The notes: generated by a model from the sequence alone, not told the origin. A stretch of DNA of 64,000 nt from Dictyobacter formicarum (GCF_016587435.1 NZ_BNJJ01000033.1:1-64000); one strand, 5' to 3'. Positions 1-8,125 are shown, counted from the first letter of the stretch. Numbers and translations: made by a program.

Positions 1-787
1 TCAGCAAGGAACCCTGCAGGGGTATGAAGCGCGCGAATACCTGCTCGAGAAGTGGAGCCGTCAGTGTGCCTACTGTGGAGCACAAGATGTCCCTCTGCAG
101 ATTGAGCACATTCACCCTCGCGCCAACGGTGGCACCGATCGCATAAGCAACTTGTGTCTTGCCTGCGAGAAGTGCAACATCGCCAAAGGGACCCAGGATA
201 TTGCCGTGTTCCTCACGAAGAAACCAGAGGTGTTACAACGGATCCTGGCTCAAGCCAAAGTGCCACTCAAGGACGCGGCGGCCGTCAATGCGACACGTTG
301 GGCGCTCTTTGAGCAATTACAGCAAACTGGTTTGCCAGTGGAATGTGGCAGCGGAGGCTTAACCAAATTCAATAGGACAAGCCAGGGGCTTCCGAAGACG
401 CACTGGCTGGATGCTGCCTGTGTGGGAACGTCGACGCCTGAACGACTGCTGATAGCAGGGGTGTTACCGCTGGTGATCAAAGCAACCGGGCACGGGAACC
501 GTCACATGTGTTTACCGGACAGATATGGGTTTCCGCGCACTGGTGCCAAAGGAAGCAAGAAGGTGAAGGGGTTCCAGACGGGGGATATGGTTAAAGCCAT
601 TGTCCCCACAGGCAAAAAGAGAGGTACCTATACAGGACGGGTCGCGGTTCGGGCGAGTGGATCATTCGACATTAGAACGCAGACCGGAACCGTGCAAGGC
701 ATTTCCTATCGTCACTGCCAGATGCTTCACCGAAGCGATGGCTATGCGTACACGAAGGGAGCGTCGGCGTTTCCTCCCGTTGCCTGA
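1..787 (+). CDS. iscB: IscB RNA-guided endonuclease, C-terminal part (5' end outside window)
   Basis: The frame is open from base 2 and lacks a start, so the gene is cut by the window edge; 261 codons are visible. IscB is the RNA-guided nuclease of IS200/IS605-type elements and the relative of Cas9. Seen in order (numbering the visible codons): an HNH domain with CAYCG (C22/C25), EHIHPR (H36/H38), N50 and CEKCN (C55/C58); the conserved stretch AAAVNATRWAL; RuvC-III with KTHWLDAACVG (H134, D137); and the C-terminal domain with IKATGHGNRHMC that in the family contacts the omega RNA and the target. PLMP, RuvC-I, bridge helix and RuvC-II should lie to the left, as should the omega RNA, which is encoded 5' of iscB. 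No tnpA is seen on the right. The visible part looks intact, with all its catalytic residues. Family assignment is firm; activity cannot be judged without the N-terminus. Confidence 0.9.
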   Translation, partial: QQGTLQGYEAREYLLEKWSRQCAYCGAQDVPLQIEHIHPRANGGTDRISNLCLACEKCNIAKGTQDIAVFLTKKPEVLQRILAQAKVPLKDAAAVNATRWALFEQLQQTGLPVECGSGGLTKFNRTSQGLPKTHWLDAACVGTSTPERLLIAGVLPLVIKATGHGNRHMCLPDRYGFPRTGAKGSKKVKGFQTGDMVKAIVPTGKKRGTYTGRVAVRASGSFDIRTQTGTVQGISYRHCQMLHRSDGYAYTKGASAFPPVA

Positions 788-817
788 AGGCAGACGGAGC
801 TCCACGCCACAACGACT

Positions 818-1582
818 ATGATTGACCACGATAATCTCGAAGATTTTCGAGATGCGCAGATCTATGATTTGCAAGACAATGGCTATTATGACGATTATCC
901 ATTGACCGAGCAGTGGGCGCGCAAGCTTGGTGGGCCTCTGTTGGATCTGGCGTGTGGAACGGGACGTATGGCCCTGCGCATGGCGGCGCTTGGCTATCAG
1001 GTGACGGGGGTAGATATCACTCCACAAATGATTGCGCGAGCGCGCCAGAAGGCGGAGCAGCAAGATGCCTCTATTGACTGGGTGGTGGCTGATGCGCGCA
1101 CGTTCCATCTGCAGAAGCAGTTTTCTTTTATTTACATGCTGGAAAATGCCTTTCAATTCTTTCTGACGCGTGAGGACCAGGAAGCGATGCTGGCTCGTGT
1201 CCGGGAACATTTGCTGCCAGAGGGATGTTTTCTCTTTGAAACACGCAATCCCTCTCCACGTAATCTTCTGGAAGTTCGCCATCCAGGAGGAGATAAGTAC
1301 GAGACCCCTGATGGAGGGCACCTCGTGGTTACTGAGCAGCAACACTACGATCCCATGACGCAGATTCAGCACTACACGCGTCAGCTCACGTTCCTTCAGC
1401 CAGGAGGCCGGCAAAAAGAGAAGACGCTGCGCGTAGCCCTGCGCTATGTCTTTCCCCAGGAGATGGAAGCCTTGCTCTTTTATAATGGGTTTCAGATCCG
1501 TGCGTGTTACGGCAACTGGCAGCAAGATCCTCTGACCGCCACTTCGCCCGCCATGATCTATGTCTGTCAGAGGCGTGCCTGA
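818..1582 (+). CDS. class I SAM-dependent methyltransferase
   Basis: 254 residues. The SAM-binding motif I LDLACGTGRMALRMA lies near residue 42, followed by the motif II acidic end VTGVDITPQM and a VVADARTF motif III region, which is the Methyltransf_11/25 fold. The C-terminal part carries beta-strand-rich sequence typical of small-molecule methyltransferases; the substrate is not predictable. It starts 30 bp after the iscB stop with only a weak GGAG about 15 nt upstream of the ATG, so it may be read through from iscB or from an unseen promoter inside it. A long open frame on the opposite strand is a shadow of this gene. Function at the fold level is certain; the target is unknown. Confidence 0.88.
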   Translation: MIDHDNLEDFRDAQIYDLQDNGYYDDYPLTEQWARKLGGPLLDLACGTGRMALRMAALGYQVTGVDITPQMIARARQKAEQQDASIDWVVADARTFHLQKQFSFIYMLENAFQFFLTREDQEAMLARVREHLLPEGCFLFETRNPSPRNLLEVRHPGGDKYETPDGGHLVVTEQQHYDPMTQIQHYTRQLTFLQPGGRQKEKTLRVALRYVFPQEMEALLFYNGFQIRACYGNWQQDPLTATSPAMIYVCQRRA

Positions 1583-1667
1583 CACACCAGTCATTAATTA
1601 CGTATTGAGGAAAGCTTTAGCAAAAATCAGGGTAGACAAGCGCGTAGAAAGGGAAAGGAGTTGAGCG

Positions 1668-2006
1668 ATGGAAACATTCCGCGAAGTCAAAATAGAGGTG
1701 TACATTCCTGAGCCCTATATAGAGCGCCTGCGCGATGCATTGCATCAGGCTCATGCTGGAAAAGTAGGCAACTACGATCATTGCCTCTCGGTCACCAATG
1801 TGCGTGGATACTGGCGGCCACTGGAGGGTTCCTCTCCATTTGAAGGCCGCATTGGTGAGATAGCGGAAGGTGCCGAGTGTAAAGTAGAGGTTCGCTGTGA
1901 GCGGCGCTACGTCTCAGATGCGCTTCAGGCTATTCGTCAAGTACATCCGTACGAGGAACCGCTCATCAACGTGATCCCTTTAGCGAATCATCTTTTTGAG
2001 AGCTAA
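1668..2006 (+). CDS. NIF3/YqfO-like (PII-type) domain protein
   Basis: 112 residues, ATG preceded by AAAGGAG at good spacing. The sequence matches the PII/CutA-like insert domain of NIF3/YqfO proteins: GNYDHC around residue 35, a GYWRPLEGSSPF segment, and the family signature HPYEEP near residue 98. In YqfO this domain is inserted between the two halves of a dinuclear-metal GTP cyclohydrolase-like enzyme; here it stands alone with no NIF3 halves nearby. Stand-alone copies are known in bacteria and are generally uncharacterised. It would be cytosolic and probably trimeric like CutA, which is inference from fold. Neighbours give no pathway. Confidence 0.75.
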   Translation: METFREVKIEVYIPEPYIERLRDALHQAHAGKVGNYDHCLSVTNVRGYWRPLEGSSPFEGRIGEIAEGAECKVEVRCERRYVSDALQAIRQVHPYEEPLINVIPLANHLFES

Positions 2007-2142
2007 ATGGATTTTGTAACTACTCAGGAGGGGCCTGGAAAACAGCAGAAACAGGATAGCCAGCGAGAGCGCCCTCAAGCAATGTAAGGGGCGTATGACC
2101 TTCGTGAATACAACCGTTTAGCGTTTCTGAAAAGGTTTTCCT

Positions 2143-3228
2143 CTACGTGTAGAGCTGTCTGCGCTTTTCGCGCGCTATGCCTTCCATGTCGGTGTTGTCG
2201 CTCCATTGGTTGATGTTCCCGATTAGCCGCTGTGTTGCGATATGCTTGACCGCCGGGTCTGTGATCTGTTCAAGAAGCGCCTGGGCGAATATCTCGCCGT
2301 GGATGACGGGGAAGGGGCGCTCATAAAAGTACGTGGCGTTTGCCGGCAGGGTTGGGCACATCTGTAGCGCGTTCTGTAGACGGGCCAGCGCCTCATAGGC
2401 CCGGGCGAGGGCTTCTGATCGCTCCTTCCAGCTGCTGGCCTGCTGGGCACGCCAGAGGAGCGGTGCTAGCTCTTGCGCGCTGCGCAGACGACCAAAGGCC
2501 GTGCCAAACCATTTTGGGTAAGGGGCATACTGCTTCTCCAGTAGAAAGCATAGATTCATAATATCGCGCACGAGACGCGAGCCGATGAGCGCCGAACCGA
2601 GTTCATCGCCGACGCTGCCGGCGCGCGGCATGAGATGCTCTTCCTGACCGATGCGCTGCCAGCCAGCGGCTAGCAGGTACAGCCAGATGTCATGCGGATA
2701 CCATGCAAAACGTGATCGCAGCGCTGTGAGCTCGCCCACCTCGTCCTGGTAGACCTCTCCCTTCACCAGTTCGCCCAGTGCATGCGAGGGGAAGGTGAGC
2801 CAGTCGGCCGCCTCCACTGGTTGGGCCAGATCGTAGCCGAGCTGGACGCGCACAAAGTTGCGCAGCGTAATCGGAATGACGCGATGCTTCACCGGACCAG
2901 TGAGCGGCCTGCTCATAATACGGAGTCCAGGTGCGACGGATTGGGGGAACGAGACAGGAAAATCAGCGAATGTTTCGGGTAGTTGCTGGCTCAGCAGATC
3001 GGCAATCGCATCTCCTTGCTCTGCATCTTCTTCGCGCAGGAAGATGAATAGACGTGGCCCCCAATCGTGATCGACCGATACCTCGTTATCGAAGCCAAGC
3101 ACCTCGCTGCCGGGCCCGATCAGCGCGGCAGCGTAACGCAGCTCTGGAAAAGCATTGATGAGTAAGGGGCGCGCCACCTCCTGGAAAAAACGGCGACTCA
3201 GCTCAAGACCGGACACAAAAACGGGCAT
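2143..3228 (-). CDS. DUF4037 nucleotidyltransferase-fold protein
   Basis: 361 residues, ATG after AAGGAAGA. The N-terminal 60 residues carry a nucleotidyltransferase-like signature: AAALIGPGSEVLGF followed by VDHDWGPRLFIFL, resembling the GS...D-h-D metal-binding pattern. The rest is a mostly helical DUF4037 domain, with the conserved APYPKWFGTAF segment about two thirds along. DUF4037 proteins resemble kanamycin-type nucleotidyltransferases but no substrate is established. It is monocistronic, and the next gene upstream on the same strand is a PadR regulator whose stop lies about 110 bp away. It could modify a small molecule or RNA; nothing here decides. Confidence 0.75.
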   Translation of the reverse strand: MPVFVSGLELSRRFFQEVARPLLINAFPELRYAAALIGPGSEVLGFDNEVSVDHDWGPRLFIFLREEDAEQGDAIADLLSQQLPETFADFPVSFPQSVAPGLRIMSRPLTGPVKHRVIPITLRNFVRVQLGYDLAQPVEAADWLTFPSHALGELVKGEVYQDEVGELTALRSRFAWYPHDIWLYLLAAGWQRIGQEEHLMPRAGSVGDELGSALIGSRLVRDIMNLCFLLEKQYAPYPKWFGTAFGRLRSAQELAPLLWRAQQASSWKERSEALARAYEALARLQNALQMCPTLPANATYFYERPFPVIHGEIFAQALLEQITDPAVKHIATQRLIGNINQWSDNTDMEGIAREKRRQLYT

Positions 3229-3338
3229 GATTCTTCCTTTCTACAGGTGAGGCAGTATATCAAAGATGAAGGAAAAGAGCGGCTATTTAGTATGGCATGT
3301 TGTTTTTGGCTGAAAAAGGCTGCTGACGATGGCGGCGC

Positions 3339-3872
3339 TCAATTGTCCTGTTGCAACTGCTTGAGCGTTTGCTGCAGCCAGCTCTGCTCGGCCTTCAATA
3401 GGGCCAGACGATGGCGCATGGCGATATCGACGCCCTTGCCAAAGCCATGCGAGGGCGTTGCCTCGTAGATCACAATCTGCTGGCTGGTGCGTTGCAAGTG
3501 CAGCTGCAGGGCCGCCAGCAATTCTTCATGGCTGATATGGTCCAGAAACATCAGCCCGACCTCAAATGGCGAGGTCATCGGATCGGCCTGCTCTAGAATC
3601 TGGCGCAGGAGCTCGCTGAACTTCTGCTCGCCCGATGGAGTCAGGGTATACACCTTCCTGACCGGCCGATGGCCCTCCTGTTCCATCCGTTGTTCAACAT
3701 AGCCTTGCTCACACAGCCGGTCGAGCAGCGTATAGGCTGTCGAGCGCTTCATATTGATGACGCGACTTAAATTTTTTTCGATGAATTCGTTGATTTGATA
3801 ACCATGCTGGCTCTGGGATTTCAGCAGCCCGAGCAGGAGCAGACTTCTTTCATCCATCTTGCTTTTTCCCAT
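3339..3872 (-). CDS. PadR family transcriptional repressor
   Basis: 177 residues. The N-terminal winged helix begins LLLLGLLKSQSQHGYQI, with the PadR signature STAYTLLDRLCEQGYVE and wing RKVYTLTPSGEQKF near residues 70-85. The C-terminal antiparallel helix (Vir_act_alpha_C-like) serves dimerisation, with LLKAEQSWLQQTL near the end. It is transcribed divergently from the ABM monooxygenase gene at 3993, and the 120 bp between them hold two inverted repeats of the kind PadR proteins bind. It probably represses itself and its neighbour, releasing on binding a small, perhaps aromatic, ligand. The ligand is unknown. Confidence 0.9.
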   Translation of the reverse strand: MGKSKMDERSLLLLGLLKSQSQHGYQINEFIEKNLSRVINMKRSTAYTLLDRLCEQGYVEQRMEQEGHRPVRKVYTLTPSGEQKFSELLRQILEQADPMTSPFEVGLMFLDHISHEELLAALQLHLQRTSQQIVIYEATPSHGFGKGVDIAMRHRLALLKAEQSWLQQTLKQLQQDN

Positions 3873-3888
3873 CGTTTTTTGTATGTAT

Positions 3889-3912
3889 AGTATAGTCGAA
3901 CTTGACTATACT
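3889..3912. promoter_or_regulatory. Perfect inverted repeat, likely PadR operator
   Basis: Two perfect 9-bp arms (AGTATAGTC and GACTATACT) are separated by 6 bp. The right arm overlaps a -35-like TTGACT at 3902-3907, which is followed after 17 bp by TATCCT at 3925-3930 and points toward the ABM gene. Binding here would block that promoter and the divergent padR transcript. AT-rich dyads of this size are typical PadR sites. Confidence 0.65.
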
Positions 3913-3943
3913 GGTCAAAGATTGTATCCTGACCCAGGTTAGA

Positions 3944-3959
3944 TAGTCGTATCCGACTA
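3944..3959. promoter_or_regulatory. Second inverted repeat, likely auxiliary PadR operator
   Basis: A TAGTCG/CGACTA dyad with a 4-bp spacer (TATC), sharing the TAGTC core with the larger repeat 32 bp upstream. It lies between the putative -10 and the ABM start and could give cooperative repression. Confidence 0.5.
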
Positions 3960-3992
3960 ATCGCCCATGATTAAAAGCGAAGGAGTATCTCA

Positions 3993-4274
3993 ATGTTTAT
4001 TGCTGTCAATAAAGTTACCGTTCCCGCAGAGCGCCAGGAAGCCATGATGAAGGGCTTCGAGCATGCCATACCTGGTATGAAGCAGTTCAAGGGTTTTTTG
4101 GGCATGGAGCTATGGGTTGCCGATGACAACACCGTTCTGGCAGTGTCGCGCTGGGAGTCCAAGGAGGCGCTGGAAGAGTATACGAACAACGATCTGTTCA
4201 AGCAGCACCACGGTGGTGGTCAGTCTGCCGCGCCGGGCCAGGTTTCCTATTACAACGCCAAAGTTCTCAGCTAA
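3993..4274 (+). CDS. antibiotic biosynthesis monooxygenase (ABM) domain protein
   Basis: 93 residues; ATG preceded by AAGGAG. The length and pattern fit the dimeric alpha+beta-barrel ABM/HmoA-type fold: an N-terminal strand FIAVNKVTV, the helix region around GFEHAIPGM, FLGMELW, and VSRWESKEALEEY near residues 50-62, then the terminal helix. Family members include cofactor-free quinone-forming monooxygenases and haem-degrading enzymes. The haem-binding asparagine found near the N-terminus of IsdG-like proteins may correspond to N5, but this cannot be settled by eye. The divergent PadR gene and shared operators suggest induction by a toxic small molecule, possibly a quinone or phenolic. Confidence 0.8.
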   Translation: MFIAVNKVTVPAERQEAMMKGFEHAIPGMKQFKGFLGMELWVADDNTVLAVSRWESKEALEEYTNNDLFKQHHGGGQSAAPGQVSYYNAKVLS

Positions 4275-4340
4275 TTGTCTGTGCTGAGAGGGCCGAGCAG
4301 GCAAGCTAATGATACGCCTGCTCGATTCCTCCTGGGCCGG

Positions 4341-5555
4341 CTAGTTAACTTTGACCTGTTCTGCTTCTGATTCATCGATAGCGTCTTCTTGATTTGTGGA
4401 TGTCTGCACTGCGGGGGCGCAGAGTGCGGCCAGCATGCAGAGGACCACTACCAGTGTTAGCGCGAGACGTAGCCCGCTGCGATCGGCGACGAAGCCAATG
4501 ACTGGCGGGCCGGCAATCATGCCAGCATAGCCCCACGTGGTGACCGCTGTGAGCGTAGCTCCCGTATTTTGTTCGGAAAGCCGCCCGGCCGCGCTCAATA
4601 CCAGAGGCAACGGCACTGACAGGCCGATACCTACCAGTCCCAGGCCAATAAATGCCACTGGTGTCCAGGCAAACAGCAAGGCAAGTGCCAGCCCGCTGGC
4701 CGCGAGCAGGCAGGCGCTTCGCATCAGTGCGACAGCCCCAAAGCGCGTTGTCAGTGCATCGCCAGCCGCTCGCCCCATAGCCATACAGACGAGAAACGTC
4801 GCGAAGCCGGCGGCTGCCATACCAGCATCCGCATGGAGCGTCCCAGCCAGGTAGACGGCGCTCCAATCGAACAGCGCTCCCACGCTGAGCAGGACGCAGA
4901 AAGCGATTACTCCCAGCCGCACCAGTGTGGGCGAAAGATGCAGCGAGAGCGCCTTCTGTGTCACCTGTTCTGGCATCGCGGGTAAGAGGAAACGCGAGCT
5001 CCATGCGATACCGATCCCAGCCACAAGCGCGATGGCCAGAAAATGCGCTTCAGGACTCACATGCACAGCCGCCAGCATACTGCCGAGCACCGCTCCGACC
5101 AGGCTTCCCACGCTAAAGCAAGCGTGGAACGAATTCATGATGGGGCGTCCATATGCTCGCTCGACATCTACGCCCTGGATATTCATGGTGACATCCATGG
5201 CACCGCTGCCAGCGCCAAATAAGATCAGCGCCAGCACCAGCAGCGGCAGGGTGGGCGCGGACGCCATCAGCGGAAGCGAGCCGGCCATGCCAAGCGCGGC
5301 CGTAGTAGTGATGACGCTGCTGCCAATGCGCCGGGCGCTGCGGCCAGCTAGATTCATTGCCAGCAGTCCACCCACGGTACAGCCCAGTAAAGCGAGCCCC
5401 AGCTGGCCCGCCGGTAGAACCAGCTGCATTTGGATACCTGGAAGGCGCGCTGACAGGGAGGCCGTCATCACGCCATTCAAAAAGAAGAATGTAGCCACCG
5501 CCAGCCGGGCCAGGCGCAAATGTTGCTTATTGTCTCTTCGAGAACGAAATATCAT
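4341..5555 (-). CDS. MFS transporter (YbjJ-like)
   Basis: 404 residues from the ATG preceded by AAGG; a longer frame beginning with TTG 45 bp upstream is possible but has no ribosome site. There are twelve hydrophobic segments, with FFLNGVMTASLSARLPGI in the first and the inter-helix loop GRSARRIGSS after the second, as in YbjJ-like drug/proton antiporters of unknown substrate. The short hydrophilic tail is acidic (EDAIDESEAEQ). It is an inner-membrane exporter by family. No regulator is adjacent; a dyad at 5809-5826 lies about 250 bp upstream of the start. Confidence 0.85.
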   Translation of the reverse strand: MIFRSRRDNKQHLRLARLAVATFFFLNGVMTASLSARLPGIQMQLVLPAGQLGLALLGCTVGGLLAMNLAGRSARRIGSSVITTTAALGMAGSLPLMASAPTLPLLVLALILFGAGSGAMDVTMNIQGVDVERAYGRPIMNSFHACFSVGSLVGAVLGSMLAAVHVSPEAHFLAIALVAGIGIAWSSRFLLPAMPEQVTQKALSLHLSPTLVRLGVIAFCVLLSVGALFDWSAVYLAGTLHADAGMAAAGFATFLVCMAMGRAAGDALTTRFGAVALMRSACLLAASGLALALLFAWTPVAFIGLGLVGIGLSVPLPLVLSAAGRLSEQNTGATLTAVTTWGYAGMIAGPPVIGFVADRSGLRLALTLVVVLCMLAALCAPAVQTSTNQEDAIDESEAEQVKVN

Positions 5556-6203
5556 GTCATCCTTCACTTTCGGAGAAATCCGCATCCATGGGTGAGGCAA
5601 GCATCAAGGGGTGGATGCACGGACTCTATTGAGGCCACACGGCCATACATCTACTTTGGTGGGGGTTGAGGAGGCATACGCGCGTGAATTGGGAAATGCG
5701 GCGCAGCGAAGGATTGATCCGCAGCGCAGGGTCATCTCATGAGCGCGAGATGCCTGGCGATGCACGACGTACAGATAGGGAGAGAGGATGGAAGCCACAG
5801 AAAACGGCCTGACATACCAATGTCAGACAGGTGAGTAGTAGTGGATTGGCGGCCTGTTTCCTCCCGCATAAGCTCGGCGTGATCGCTTATGCGGGCCAGG
5901 CGGTTGCGTTGATCATAGCCTCGAAAATTTCCAACGGATATTCTTTCTTCTATTGCATTACATATTCTTTTATCTGAACGACACTTTACCAGCTGATTGA
6001 TGAGCTGTCAAGAACCAATGCATTTCATTTAATAGTGCAGGCTATGCAGGCAAGATCATGCCAGCCTTGCTTGCATATGGGCTGGACAAACGTTCGCTGG
6101 TAGTGTAAACCTGTGGAAGAGGAGTATGACTTTGAAGAGCCATATACCACGCCTGTGTCCTGCACAGAGATACATCGAGTTAAAAAGTAAGAGGAGATGA
6201 AGA
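5556..6203. other. Intergenic region, 648 bp, with two dyads and no convincing gene
   Basis: No frame here has a ribosome site and a protein-like composition. Two structured spots are seen: a 7-bp dyad CTGACAT/ATGTCAG (5809-5826, 4-bp spacer), operator-like, and an 11-bp hairpin CCCGCATAAGC/GCTTATGCGGG (5863-5895). The last 200 bp are AT-rich and should contain the promoter of the M42 peptidase gene. A CATTTCATTTA string at 6024-6034 resembles the end of the dispersed repeats found elsewhere, but is too short to call. Confidence 0.5.
5809..5826. promoter_or_regulatory. Operator-like inverted repeat
   Basis: Perfect 7-bp arms CTGACAT/ATGTCAG with the spacer ACCA. The size and short spacer resemble TetR-type sites. 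No regulator gene is next to it; the nearest start is the MFS transporter about 250 bp away on the minus strand. Confidence 0.35.
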
Positions 6204-7253
6204 ATGACACTCAATATTGAATTGCTGAAAAAAATCGCGGAAACACCTGGTATTTCAGGACGTGAAGACCTGGTGCGCGCCCTGGTCCTGGAAGAACTGC
6301 GCACACTTACCGACGAGGTCAGCGTTGATCGCCTGGGCAACATCATCGCCTTGAAGCGAGGCAAAAGTGAGCGTCGTGTCATGCTGGCTGCACATATGGA
6401 TGAAATTGGCTTCATCGTCAAGCATATTGACAACCAGGGATTCATCCGTATTCAGCCAGTGGGTGGTTTTGATGCCCGCGTGCTCTTTGCCCAGCGTGTC
6501 TTGGTCCACGGCTTTGCAGGCCAGACCTTACGGGGAGTCCTGATGCCATCGAGCAAGCCTATTCACCTGTTAGGCGATGAGAAACCCGTGGGGGCGAAAC
6601 TCGATGATCTCTTTATTGATCTCGGCTTGCCAAACGAACAGGTGCGCGCAAAAGTAGAAGTGGGCGATATGATCACGATGGATCGCACGCTGGAAGTCGT
6701 TGGCGATATGGTCGTCAGCAAGTCACTGGATGACCGCGCCAGCCTCTTTGTGATGCTCGAAGCCTTGCGCGCTCTGCGGAACCATGAGGTGACTATTTTC
6801 GCCGTCGCCACGGTCCAGGAAGAGGTGGGCCTGCGTGGCGCAGCCACTGCCGCTTATCAGGTTCAACCGGATGTGAGCGTAGCGCTGGATATTACTCTGG
6901 CGGGGGACATCCCTGGTGGCGCTGATCAGGATGCGGTCACACGACTGGGCGAGGGCACCGCCATCAAAATCTTCGACTCGTCGCATATCTCCAACCATAA
7001 GCTCGTGCGGCACTTCCGCGATGTGGCGAAGCGGCACAACATTCCCTATCAGCTTGAGGTGCTGCCACGGGGCGGGACAGATGCGGGAGCGATGCAGCGA
7101 ACACGCGAAGGCTCACCCACGATCACGCTCTCGACCCCTACCCGCTACGTCCATACGGTCAACGAAATGATCCACCAGGCCGATCTGGAAGCGAGTATTA
7201 CCTTGCTGGCCCGTTATCTGGAAGATGCCCACAACGGCGACTATTCGCTCTAG
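6204..7253 (+). CDS. M42 family metallopeptidase (glutamyl aminopeptidase/FrvX type)
   Basis: 349 residues, ATG after AGGAGATGAAGA. It has the di-zinc aminopeptidase fold of M42: first metal histidine in AAHMDEIGF near residue 67, the bridging aspartate in SLDDRAS, the catalytic glutamate pair in VQEEVGLRG, the third metal ligand in ALDITLAGD, and the last in VHTVNEM near residue 316. RGGTDAGAMQ is the substrate-side loop. These enzymes form tetrahedral dodecamers that trim peptides released by proteases; some old annotations call them cellulases. A full set of metal ligands is present, so it should be active. It is followed by a stem-loop. Confidence 0.93.
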   Translation: MTLNIELLKKIAETPGISGREDLVRALVLEELRTLTDEVSVDRLGNIIALKRGKSERRVMLAAHMDEIGFIVKHIDNQGFIRIQPVGGFDARVLFAQRVLVHGFAGQTLRGVLMPSSKPIHLLGDEKPVGAKLDDLFIDLGLPNEQVRAKVEVGDMITMDRTLEVVGDMVVSKSLDDRASLFVMLEALRALRNHEVTIFAVATVQEEVGLRGAATAAYQVQPDVSVALDITLAGDIPGGADQDAVTRLGEGTAIKIFDSSHISNHKLVRHFRDVAKRHNIPYQLEVLPRGGTDAGAMQRTREGSPTITLSTPTRYVHTVNEMIHQADLEASITLLARYLEDAHNGDYSL

Positions 7254-7268
7254 AGGCATAGAACTCAT

Positions 7269-7305
7269 CACCCCTCTCATTTTTATAGGAAGAGTGAGAG
7301 GGGTG
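7269..7305 (+). terminator. Stem-loop after the M42 gene
   Basis: An 11-bp perfect stem (CACCCCTCTCA/TGAGAGGGGTG) starts 15 bp past the M42 stop. There is no U-run after it, so it may stabilise the transcript end rather than terminate by itself. Confidence 0.45.
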
Positions 7306-7473
7306 TCATGTGCTCCTTCTGTAAAGACTCATAGACACGCGCTAGCCACCACAGGTAAGGTAAGCCTTTTCTTCGACAGTAGGTGCGCCCCTTGCGGTTG
7401 TCGAAATCAATCATCTCCACTATACTTAGGGCATAAGTTTCATGCATCAATAATTGAGGAGGGAAGCAGACTA

Positions 7474-8010
7474 ATGGACTGGTATAATGAGCCTCCCCGC
7501 TGGTCGGATCGCGGAGATGTGGTGATGATACAGTCGGGTCCCGGTACGGATTTCTGGCGCGTCACGCATAATGGCGCGGTCAATGATAATGGACATTTCT
7601 ATTATCAACAACAGACAGGCGATTTTCAGGCTGATGTGAGGATTAGCGGCGAATACCGCGCGCTCTACGATCAGGCAGGCTTGATGGTGCGCCTGGATGC
7701 CTCTCATTGGATCAAGTGCGGCATCGAGTTTGTGGATGGCTTTCAGTATGCCAGCGCGGTGGTGACGCGCGACTATTCTGATTGGTCGATTGTGCGCCTG
7801 GAAAATAGCCCGCCTTCATTCTGGCTACGCTTGCTGCGCCGGGGGCCAACTATCGAAATCTCCTACGCGCTCGATGGGCACAGCTACCAGCTCTTGCGCC
7901 AGGCTTATTTTACTCCAACCGAGACTCTGGAGGTTGGCCTGATGTGCGCTGCTCCCCAGGGTTCTGGTTTCTCCAGCAAATTCGAGCAATTTCGTATCCA
8001 GAGCCTCTAA
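7474..8010 (+). CDS. DUF1349 (concanavalin A-like) protein
   Basis: 178 residues from the ATG after GAGGAGGG; the frame extends further upstream but that part lacks a ribosome site. The DUF1349 domain covers the whole chain: FWRVTHNGAVNDNGHFYYQ near residue 28, then the family core YDQAGLMVRLDASHWIKCG and EFVDGFQYASAVVTRDYSDW, ending in a VGLMCAAPQG strand. The fold is a jelly-roll like that of concanavalin A lectins and glucanases. Yeast YgfB/Ree1-like homologues affect enolase, but bacterial members have no proven role. No signal peptide is present. Confidence 0.85.
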   Translation: MDWYNEPPRWSDRGDVVMIQSGPGTDFWRVTHNGAVNDNGHFYYQQQTGDFQADVRISGEYRALYDQAGLMVRLDASHWIKCGIEFVDGFQYASAVVTRDYSDWSIVRLENSPPSFWLRLLRRGPTIEISYALDGHSYQLLRQAYFTPTETLEVGLMCAAPQGSGFSSKFEQFRIQSL

Positions 8011-8125
8011 TTCTAGCCATCCTGATCGCCCGTTTTGCACTATCTGTATATGTCTAATATATCCAACTTGATGGATAGTTGACCTGTAGGCAGTACGGGC
8101 GGCGATTGATTCTTCAGTAAAAGTG

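Noticed and set aside
662..1594. 310-codon frame on the minus strand over the methyltransferase gene
   Set aside because: Exact antisense of a well-supported methyltransferase; the composition is not protein-like and no ribosome site precedes it.
5604..5798. 64-codon minus-strand frame upstream of the MFS gene
   Set aside because: No ribosome site and no protein-like pattern; treated as intergenic.
8060..8077. Dyad TATCCA/TGGATA between the DUF1349 and response regulator genes
   Set aside because: Only 6 bp with AT-rich arms; too weak to call a terminator or operator.
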